DNA from: M55B120 sp964426155
GTDB lineage: Bacteria > Actinomycetota > Humimicrobiia > Humimicrobiales > Humimicrobiaceae
NCBI GenBank assembly: GCA_964426155.1
Contig: CAYROY010000010.1
Coordinates: 1-20,548, forward strand
Length of the DNA: 20,548 nucleotides
Direction of reading: 5' to 3'
Below are positions 15,293 through 20,548 of this stretch, one piece after another (within the stretch, counting starts at the first letter, position 1; each line of letters starts with the position of its first letter). Under the pieces are notes generated by a model, which saw nothing but the letters and a program-made list of their open reading frames with translations, was not told the origin of the DNA and did not search any database. The translations under genes and the position numbers were made by a program.

Positions 15293-15299
15293 TAACCCA

Positions 15300-15731
15300 T
15301 TATTTACCAGCTTCAACAGTAATCTTTTTTGGTTTTTTAGGCTCTACCTTGGGTATTGTGACTTCAAGTACTCCATCTCTGTAGGATGCTTTTACTTCAT
15401 CCTCTTTTACCGGAATTCCAAGTGTAAATGATCTACTGAATGATCCATAGGCTCTCTCTACTCTTACAAAGTCCTTGCCTTTTTCTTCTTTCTCCATTTT
15501 TCTTTCACCGGAAATATTTAACCTACCCTCTTCAATTGATACATTTATATCCTCCATTTTCATACCTGGAAGATCGGCCTTTAACATTATTTCATTGTCT
15601 GTCTCTTTTATATCCATATCGGGTGCCCATGGACTTTCCTTCCCTGTCCTTCTCCTCATAGGCCACCAGTAATCAATATCCTCGGCTAATCTTTCCATAT
15701 CCCTGAAAGGATCCCATCTTTCTATAGGCAT
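15300..15731 (-). CDS. Hsp20/alpha-crystallin small heat-shock protein
   Basis: Small heat-shock proteins bind unfolding proteins in the cytosol without ATP and pass them to refolding chaperones. The 143-residue protein has the usual short N-terminal arm (IERWDPFRDMERL), an alpha-crystallin domain (~36-128: WAPDMDIKETDNEIMLKADL, then GRLNISGER and SFTLGIPV) and the closing motif ASYRDGVLEVTIPK. The tail is short and basic. The ATG at 15731 has an excellent AAGGAGG ribosome site. No CIRCE element is seen upstream; a sigma-70-like promoter and a palindrome are. A strong terminator follows directly, so it is the last gene of its transcript. Confidence 0.95.
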   Translation of the reverse strand: MPIERWDPFRDMERLAEDIDYWWPMRRRTGKESPWAPDMDIKETDNEIMLKADLPGMKMEDINVSIEEGRLNISGERKMEKEEKGKDFVRVERAYGSFSRSFTLGIPVKEDEVKASYRDGVLEVTIPKVEPKKPKKITVEAGK

Positions 15732-15786
15732 AATTTTAACCTCCTTATAAATAGTTTTATCAAAATCGTTTTATATTATTATTGTA

Positions 15787-15832
15787 AATTTATCATATTT
15801 AATAATATTTTTCAATAATATATTGATATCAA
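15787..15832 (-). promoter_or_regulatory. Predicted hsp20 promoter with upstream palindrome
   Basis: The minus strand has TTGAAA (15810-15815), a 17-bp spacer and TAAATT (15787-15792), giving a start near 15780 and a leader of about 49 nt. The perfect palindrome TTGATATCAA (15823-15832) lies just upstream of the -35 box and could be a regulator site. Confidence 0.4.
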
Positions 15833-15839
15833 CCGAAAT

Positions 15840-16892
15840 TTAACGTGAGATCCCTGCAACAGATGCCCTGTTTATTATAGTACTCTTTAAATATATGGTT
15901 TGTTTTTTGCTCTTTCCTTTTGAAATAAGATCGATAAGCACCTCTGCAGCAAATTTACCCATTCTTGCCTTCGGTATATGTATTGTTGTAAGAGAGGGGT
16001 AAAAAGACCTTGATTGACCTATATTTCCACATCCCGATATTGATAATTCATCCGGAATTTTTATTTTCAATTCCCTGAAGCCATCCATGAGTCCGAGCGC
16101 TATTGAATCTGTCTGTGCTATAAGGGCTGTGACCTTTTCTTTTAATATTACCGGGTAGATCTCTCTTGCATATTCTCTGTATTCTTTGAATTCCCTTATG
16201 GGTATAGTAAATTTTGAGAATATAATATTTTTATTTTCTATCAGATTATTTTTCTGTAGACCTTCTAAGTACCCTGAATATTTCTCCCTGGGTATTATTG
16301 CAGAATCATTTCTCCATCCAACATATCCTATAATACTGTGCCCTTTATCCGATAAAAAATCAACCATCTTTGTCATTGCTTTTTTATAATCGATGGTTAT
16401 TTCAGTATATTTTGATCCGGTTATTCTCCGGTTTATAAGCACAACTGGAGTATCTATGGACAGCAGCTTGTGTATATGGGTAAAATCACTTAGCCCTCCT
16501 ACAAAAATAAATCCATCCACAAGGAGATTATTAAACTGCTTTACTCCTTTTACCTCTGTATCTTTATTGAAACTTGTACTATTGATCACAAGTACATAAT
16601 CCTTTTTTGAAAGTATATCCTCTACCCCTGAAATTACTTCGGCGTAAAAAGGATTTTGTAAGTTTGAAGTAATAAGACCTATTATGTTTCTTTTTTTGCT
16701 CCTTAATGCTCTGGCTATAAAATTTGGCCTGTAATCAAGTTCCGCTGCTAATTTTTTTACCTTTTCTATTGTTTCTTTTTTAACATACCTCTCACCCGTA
16801 AGGGCATTGGATACTGTAGCAGGTGATAAACCCAGCTTTTCTGCTATATCAAGAATGGTTATTTTTCTTCTATCCCGTTTATATCTATCCAT
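15840..16892 (-). CDS. LacI-family transcriptional regulator
   Basis: The 350-residue protein has an N-terminal LacI HTH (ITILDIAEKLGLSPATVSNA, 11-30), the hinge helix region NFIARALRSKK (57-67) and a periplasmic-binding-protein-like sensor domain (~68-350; IIGLITSNLQNPFYAEVISG, then ISGCGN and TTIHIPKARMGKFAAEVL). It should bind palindromic operators as a dimer and respond to a sugar or sugar derivative. The nearest sugar gene is the PfkB kinase 106 bp upstream on the same strand, a likely target; hsp20 and treT nearby are other candidates. The gap before it holds a -10 element and a dyad that may serve autoregulation. The effector is unknown. Confidence 0.93.
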   Translation of the reverse strand: MDRYKRDRRKITILDIAEKLGLSPATVSNALTGERYVKKETIEKVKKLAAELDYRPNFIARALRSKKRNIIGLITSNLQNPFYAEVISGVEDILSKKDYVLVINSTSFNKDTEVKGVKQFNNLLVDGFIFVGGLSDFTHIHKLLSIDTPVVLINRRITGSKYTEITIDYKKAMTKMVDFLSDKGHSIIGYVGWRNDSAIIPREKYSGYLEGLQKNNLIENKNIIFSKFTIPIREFKEYREYAREIYPVILKEKVTALIAQTDSIALGLMDGFRELKIKIPDELSISGCGNIGQSRSFYPSLTTIHIPKARMGKFAAEVLIDLISKGKSKKQTIYLKSTIINRASVAGISR

Positions 16893-16922
16893 TTTTCAAT
16901 CAATATTCATAAAATTATCATC

Positions 16923-16970
16923 GTTAAATGTTAACTTTTTATTATAGAAATAACAATGCTTATATATTAA
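16923..16970 (-). promoter_or_regulatory. Predicted lacI-type gene promoter with operator-like dyad
   Basis: The minus strand has TATAAT (16941-16946) with TTAATA 18 bp upstream (16965-16970). Just downstream of the -10, GTTAA and TTAAC flank three bases (16923-16935), a perfect dyad at the transcript start where an autorepressor could bind. Confidence 0.4.
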
Positions 16971-16998
16971 TATCTATATACTTTTACCTGCATGCTTA

Positions 16999-17988
16999 TC
17001 ATCTTTTTTCAATCTTGACCTCTGTCTGCGACATTTCCTTCACTGCTTCATCATAAGTAAGCAGCTTCTCTTTTGCACCCCTGTACTTAAGTATGGATTG
17101 CGAATTTATTGAAGCCAGTTTAAGGGCATACTCTATATCTTGTTTCTTGATCAGGCCTGCCAGAAATGTTGATGCAAATGCATCTCCCGCACCCGTAGCT
17201 TCAACTACTCTTGTATCCGGTGGATACAATATAAAATGATTATCCCTGTCATCCAGGCAGTGAACCTCTTCGCTGCCTGCTGTAATAACTATTATTTCAG
17301 GACCCATTTCCTTTAATGATCTTAGCTTTTTTAATTTTCCCTTCTTTCCCACCAGCAAGTCGGATTCTTCATCATTAAGTATGAGCACATCGGTGTTACC
17401 GATTATACCTTCCAGGTAATCTGTGCCCCTTTCACAGAGGTAATTACTGGGATTAAATAATACTTTTATATTATTTTCACCTGCATACTTCGCAAGTTTT
17501 TCAAGAGTTATAAATGACTGCTCCATCATACTTGTCAGGCAAAACCATTCTGCCCTCATTTTCTCGACATCGATCTCGTCATAAAAAACAAAATTATTTA
17601 TACCTTTATAAGTCAGAATCGTCCTTCTTTTCTCGAGACTATCAAGTATCACCGAATAACCGGATTTTTCATTTTCATCATTTCCCCTGACTCCTAAAAA
17701 ATCCACTTTCTCTTTTTTCAGTTTTTCAAGAATCTGATTTCCCTGGATATCATTTCCGACTTTACCCAGGTAACCGGTTTTTAGACCCAGCCTGGAAAGG
17801 CAGACTGCAGTATTTGTGCCTCCCCCTCCAGTATAAAAATCAAGTTCATCTATTATTAATTTGGAACCTATGGGAAAAGCTATATAGCGCTCTTCGTCAT
17901 CCAGTGTCTTTATGGAGAACGTTCTTGTTTTATCAGTATATACAAAAACATCAACCGTATTTGAACCAACTGTAATTACGTCATACAT
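16999..17988 (-). CDS. PfkB-family carbohydrate (ribokinase-like) kinase
   Basis: This 329-residue cytosolic kinase transfers phosphate from ATP to a sugar or nucleoside hydroxyl. Signature 1 is GGGGTNTAVCLSRLG (54-68) and signature 2 is EATGAGDAFASTF (263-275), with catalytic base Asp269. The YTGGGG, GKVGNDIQGNQIL and NSQSILKYRGA segments match ribokinase/2-keto-3-deoxygluconate kinase/adenosine kinase relatives; I cannot choose the substrate. It starts 22 bp after the FAD oxidoreductase gene with a weak ribosome site, so it is likely co-transcribed with the redox genes, and a LacI regulator follows after 106 bp. No sugar transporter or dehydrogenase is in the window to show the pathway. Confidence 0.9.
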   Translation of the reverse strand: MYDVITVGSNTVDVFVYTDKTRTFSIKTLDDEERYIAFPIGSKLIIDELDFYTGGGGTNTAVCLSRLGLKTGYLGKVGNDIQGNQILEKLKKEKVDFLGVRGNDENEKSGYSVILDSLEKRRTILTYKGINNFVFYDEIDVEKMRAEWFCLTSMMEQSFITLEKLAKYAGENNIKVLFNPSNYLCERGTDYLEGIIGNTDVLILNDEESDLLVGKKGKLKKLRSLKEMGPEIIVITAGSEEVHCLDDRDNHFILYPPDTRVVEATGAGDAFASTFLAGLIKKQDIEYALKLASINSQSILKYRGAKEKLLTYDEAVKEMSQTEVKIEKR

Positions 17989-18010
17989 TTAATTTCCCAA
18001 ACTAACCCTT

Positions 18011-18694
18011 TCAATCACTATAACCCGGGAAATAATCCACATTAATATTATCTTTTTTGATATCCATGCCCACAAGCATGTCTTTTACTTTTCCAACCAT
18101 TACTGGAGGTCCGGATATATAATAAATACTGCTATATATATCTCTTATATTATTCTTTACTGTTTCAGCATCTATTAAATCCGGTTCTATCACATACTTT
18201 ATTTTCAGCCAGTCACTTTCTCTTTCCAATTTATCCAGGGTTTCCTTAAAAACAATATCCTTATTTTTATTTCCGTAAAGAACTGTCACCCCGGGTGTTA
18301 TACCCCTGTTTACAAAATCAAGAAGCATGGACCTGTAAGGTGTTATCCCTATACCTCCGGCAATAAATACAAGATTTTTTTTTGTATCATTTATAAAAAA
18401 ATCTCCACTGATATCATAAATCTCGACCCTTTTTCCTATTTCAAGACCAAAAAGCGCCTTTTTAAAAGAGCTGCCATTTTCAAAATCAAATCTTGATGTA
18501 AGCATAATATCTTTTTCCCAGGGTGCAGATGAAATCGTAAAATGTCTATTTACACCTCTGCTGTCCGGATTGCTATGAGGTATACTGTAAAATATAAATT
18601 GGCTCGCCTTCCAGGAAATATTTTTTTCAGGTTTAAAGATAAAAGAATATACATTCTCTGTTTCTCTTATTTTCTTTATTAGTTCTGCTTTCAT
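18011..18694 (-). CDS. Small FAD/NAD(P) oxidoreductase of the ferredoxin-reductase (FNR) superfamily
   Basis: The 227-residue protein is a bare FNR module: an FAD-binding barrel (~1-100, RHFTISS at 50-56 as the flavin motif, then GSSFKKAL) and an NAD(P)-binding domain (~105-227, FIAGGIGITP at 110-119 and ISGPPVMV at 193-200). It has no ferredoxin or globin domain and no Cys cluster for Fe-S, so it must pass electrons to a separate partner. It follows superoxide reductase by 47 bp and may reduce it directly or through rubredoxin; that is inference from position. Alternatives are a flavin reductase or a hydrogenase/sulfhydrogenase-type gamma subunit, less likely without the usual C-terminal Cys motif. 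Confidence 0.85.
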   Translation of the reverse strand: MKAELIKKIRETENVYSFIFKPEKNISWKASQFIFYSIPHSNPDSRGVNRHFTISSAPWEKDIMLTSRFDFENGSSFKKALFGLEIGKRVEIYDISGDFFINDTKKNLVFIAGGIGITPYRSMLLDFVNRGITPGVTVLYGNKNKDIVFKETLDKLERESDWLKIKYVIEPDLIDAETVKNNIRDIYSSIYYISGPPVMVGKVKDMLVGMDIKKDNINVDYFPGYSD

Positions 18695-18741
18695 TTTATT
18701 AAGTTCTTTATATATATTTCTTGATTATTCCCGAAAAAGGA

Positions 18742-19137
18742 TCAATTGATATCTAGCCTCCGGGAACTTTCCCACAATCCATGTATATTGCAATATGATG
18801 ACGCTATCAGAATACCTGATTTATCTGTCTTGAATTCTAATGTACCGCTATGATTAGTATAAACAGAACTTGTATCTGCTCCCGCTGTGGAACTTCCATG
18901 TGCTTCAAAAAGAAGATCTCCTAAATGTATGGGATTTTTTTCTCCATCGGGTAAAAAGAAAAGTGATATCCATCTGATATGGTGCTGGGTTGTATTTGGA
19001 TGTTCTACCTCTTTTCCTACACTGACATTTACTTTAATGATCTCACCTTTTGAAGCACTGTCTGGCGCTTCAATCACCGGGACATGCTTCTCATTTCTAT
19101 AATCATCGGTATGAATATGCTTTGCAAGCTCGCTCAT
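18742..19137 (-). CDS. Class II superoxide reductase (neelaredoxin type)
   Basis: Superoxide reductase reduces superoxide to hydrogen peroxide without making O2, protecting anaerobes. From the ATG at 19137 the protein has 131 residues, the usual class II length. The Fe(His4Cys) site is complete: His18 and Glu16 (EKHVPVIE), His46 and His52 (EHPNTTQHH), Cys116 and His119 (SYCNIHGLW). There is no N-terminal desulforedoxin domain. A GTG 21 codons upstream (19200) keeps the frame open, but it has a poor ribosome site and the extra residues do not match the family, while the ATG has AGGAGGA just before it. It lies between the sigma factor and the FNR-like reductase, a plausible electron donor. Confidence 0.95.
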   Translation of the reverse strand: MSELAKHIHTDDYRNEKHVPVIEAPDSASKGEIIKVNVSVGKEVEHPNTTQHHIRWISLFFLPDGEKNPIHLGDLLFEAHGSSTAGADTSSVYTNHSGTLEFKTDKSGILIASSYCNIHGLWESSRRLDIN

Positions 19138-19140
19138 CTT

Positions 19141-19147
19141 TCCTCCT
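19141..19147 (-). promoter_or_regulatory. Ribosome binding site deciding the superoxide reductase start
   Basis: The minus strand reads AGGAGGA four to five bases before the ATG at 19137. It lies inside the sequence that a GTG start at 19200 would translate, so it supports the shorter protein. Confidence 0.7.
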
Positions 19148-19222
19148 ATTTTGCCGGATTTGATATATTCTAATAAATCTAAATCATCATTATTGGTCAC
19201 CAGTTTTTAATATAACCAGGTT

Positions 19223-20080
19223 TTACTGCAAGAAAGCCTTAAAGCTTTCAAACTCCTTCTTATGTTTTAACTTCTCAAGGGATTCAACTTCGATTTGCCT
19301 TATTCTTTCACGTGTTATACCAAATAATCTTCCTACTTCCTCAAGCGTCTTGGGGGCACTATCTCTGAGTCCAAACCTGAGTTCAATAATTTCCCTTTCT
19401 CTGCTATCAAGAATACCAAGCATATTTCGAATATCGTTCTGGGAACATTTCCTGTATGCTATCTCAGAAGGCCTGTTCTCTTTTTTATCCATTATAAAAT
19501 CACCAAGATTTGTATTGCTGCCATCAGTCACGGGCATCTCTATAGAAAGTGGATAATTACTGCTTAAAATTTTTAATCTCGTCACCATCTCTAAAGTAAA
19601 TTTTGTTTCCTCGGATAACTCTTCATCCGAAGGCTCCCTACCGTATTTTTCAATCAATAGCTTTTCAGCTTTTTTAAGCTTATTTATCCTTGTTACCATA
19701 TGTACCGGAACTCTTATAGTCCTTGATTTATCAGCTATTGCCCTGGAAATAGCCTGCCTTATCCACCAGGTTGCATAAGTAGAGAATTTATATCCCCTGG
19801 TATGATCAAATTTTTCGACAGCCTTCATAAGCCCGAGATTTCCTTCCTGGATAAGATCCAGGAACAGCAAGCCCCTGCCCATATAATTCTGTGCAATGCT
19901 TACTACCAGTCTCAAATTAGCTTCAATCATCTTTTTTCTGGCTTTCTTATCACCATTTCTTATTTTGACTGCCAGATTTTTTTCCTCTTCCGGGCTTAAT
20001 AATCTTATCTTTGTTATTTCTTTTAAATAAAATCTCCTGGAATCCCGGATACTTATCTTTTTATCTCTAACATATTTCAT
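19223..20080 (-). CDS. RpoD/SigA-like sigma-70 factor without region 1.1
   Basis: The 285-residue protein directs RNA polymerase to promoters. Seen in order: region 1.2 (~15-45, FYLKEITKIRLLSPEEE), region 2 (~50-120, with LDLIQEGNLGLMKAVEKFD and the -10-reading segment YATWWIRQAI at 102-111), region 3 (~125-200), and region 4 with the -35-reading HTH TLEEVGRLFGITRERIRQIE (245-264). Region 1.1 is missing, so it is either a compact primary sigma factor or a group 2 (RpoS/HrdB-like) alternative. Its place between dodecin and superoxide reductase would suit a stress sigma factor, but sequence alone cannot decide. The ATG at 20080 has only a weak ribosome site. Confidence 0.95.
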   Translation of the reverse strand: MKYVRDKKISIRDSRRFYLKEITKIRLLSPEEEKNLAVKIRNGDKKARKKMIEANLRLVVSIAQNYMGRGLLFLDLIQEGNLGLMKAVEKFDHTRGYKFSTYATWWIRQAISRAIADKSRTIRVPVHMVTRINKLKKAEKLLIEKYGREPSDEELSEETKFTLEMVTRLKILSSNYPLSIEMPVTDGSNTNLGDFIMDKKENRPSEIAYRKCSQNDIRNMLGILDSREREIIELRFGLRDSAPKTLEEVGRLFGITRERIRQIEVESLEKLKHKKEFESFKAFLQ

Positions 20081-20133
20081 ACTTTTCAGTTAGAATTAAC
20101 ACTTTTTACTTTAATATAATCAGAATGCTTTCA

Positions 20134-20340
20134 TTAATCTTCAAGGATAAAAGTAATCCTCATCAGTACCCTGTATTCCGATATTTGTCCGCCATCACCT
20201 ACCCTGATTTCGAAATCACTTATCCAGGCAGATTTGATATTTCTAAGTGTCTTACTGGCCCTTTTCAAGCCCTCCTTTATTGCGTCATCAAAACTTAATG
20301 TCGAAGACGCCTTAATCTCTGATATTTTTGCTACTGCCAT
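20134..20340 (-). CDS. Dodecin family flavin-binding protein
   Basis: Dodecins form hollow 12-mers that store and shield flavins (FMN, riboflavin or lumichrome) in the cytosol. The 68-residue protein has the full fold: an N-terminal strand (AVAKISEIKASS), a helix (SFDDAIKEGLKRASKTL), then strands with the flavin-stacking Trp39 (IKSAWISDFEI) and YRVLMRITFIL. A strong AAAGGAGG ribosome site precedes the ATG. It sits upstream of the sigma factor (53 bp) and the redox genes, and fits a flavin-heavy metabolism that also includes ApbE, FprA and Rnf. The upstream 208 bp are dense with inverted repeats. Confidence 0.93.
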   Translation of the reverse strand: MAVAKISEIKASSTLSFDDAIKEGLKRASKTLRNIKSAWISDFEIRVGDGGQISEYRVLMRITFILED

Positions 20341-20432
20341 TTTTCCTCCTTTAATAAATGATAATTCTCTAATTTACCGCCATCTTATTCTTCTTAACTT
20401 ACTCTTATACTAAAAGCTCCTATTAATACTTG

Positions 20433-20516
20433 AGTATTTTATTTTTCAATATATTTCAATAAAATACTTTTTATATTTTATTACAAAAAACGTTTTATGT
20501 AAAACTTTTTACATAA
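20433..20516. repeat. Cluster of four overlapping or adjacent dyads in the right-edge promoter region
   Basis: Seen here are an 11-bp inverted repeat (AGTATTTTATT 20433-20443 and AATAAAATACT 20458-20468) and a 7-bp one (20460-20466 with 20474-20480). There is also a CG-centred near-palindrome (20483-20500, 8 of 9 pairs; core AAAACGTTTT) and a perfect 10-bp pair (TTATGTAAAA 20495-20504 and TTTTACATAA 20507-20516). TTTCAATA occurs twice, 10 bp apart (20444-20451, 20454-20461). They lie between dodecin and a plus-strand promoter at the window edge. Confidence 0.6.
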
Positions 20517-20536
20517 TTTTAATTAAATGTTATACT
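20508..20536 (+). promoter_or_regulatory. Strong plus-strand promoter reading out of the window
   Basis: TTTACA (20508-20513), a 17-bp spacer and TATACT (20531-20536), with TGT directly before the -10, match sigma-70 consensus at five of six bases in both boxes plus an extended -10. The -35 box lies within the right arm of the 10-bp dyad, so a bound factor would block polymerase. The target gene lies beyond 20548. Confidence 0.6.
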
Positions 20537-20548
20537 CAAATAGTTTTT

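Noticed and set aside
15732..15839. A CIRCE/HrcA control element before hsp20
   Set aside because: The TTAGCACTC-N9-GAGTGCTAA pattern is absent; only the TTGATATCAA palindrome is present.
20433..20468. The 11-bp inverted repeat as a plus-strand terminator
   Set aside because: It is followed by T-residues, but the stem is almost all A-T, the loop has 14 bases and no plus-strand gene lies upstream, so a binding site is more likely.

Overview
The window looks like a stretch of chromosome from an AT-rich, strictly or mainly anaerobic bacterium (G+C roughly one third by eye). The anaerobic reading rests on an RnfC subunit, an FprA-type flavodiiron protein with all metal ligands, and a class II superoxide reductase. 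Lipoproteins with lipoboxes, an LCP-family envelope protein and a bacterial sigma-70 factor show it is a bacterium. The lineage cannot be fixed from the sequence; an uncultured anaerobic lineage (Atribacterota-like or a low-GC deep actinobacterial group) is only a weak guess. No mobile element, CRISPR array, tRNA or rRNA was seen. All genes but one are on the minus strand, so the main reading direction is right to left.

Right to left: 20548-15300 holds dodecin, an RpoD-like sigma factor, superoxide reductase, a small FAD/NAD oxidoreductase, a PfkB kinase, a LacI-type regulator and an Hsp20 chaperone. It ends in a strong 16-bp-stem terminator at 15249-15292. The first five genes are closely spaced and form a redox/stress group; LacI and Hsp20 probably have their own promoters. 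Next is a TreT-like trehalose glycosyltransferase (13790-15022), which meets the only plus-strand gene, a small DUF3887-like lipoprotein (13274-13714), tail to tail.

The 603-bp gene-free stretch 12671-13273 is the most interesting part. It holds a near-consensus plus-strand promoter (TTGACA, 17 bp, TAGATT) preceded by phased A-tracts. The promoter drives a predicted structured RNA of about 170 nt with a long-range 5' closing stem, a perfect GAAA-capped hairpin, mutually exclusive pairings and a terminator-like 3' hairpin. I do not recognise the family.

Further left, 12670-9020 is a signalling/membrane operon: an HTH/coiled-coil protein, a PAS-PAS-GGDEF-HD-GYP cyclic-di-GMP enzyme and a Ste24-type protease. 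Then come the flavodiiron protein (7655-8845), a TIGR02757 protein (6777-7523, true start probably further upstream) and a secreted DUF4214-LCP fusion (5450-6709) closed by a terminator at 5390-5424. The last operon (5323 to beyond the left edge) runs cupin, lipoprotein, DXR-like (DRL) oxidoreductase with SAF domain, ApbE flavin transferase, RnfC. ApbE and RnfC belong together: ApbE attaches FMN covalently to Rnf subunits, and the remaining rnf genes probably lie just outside the window.
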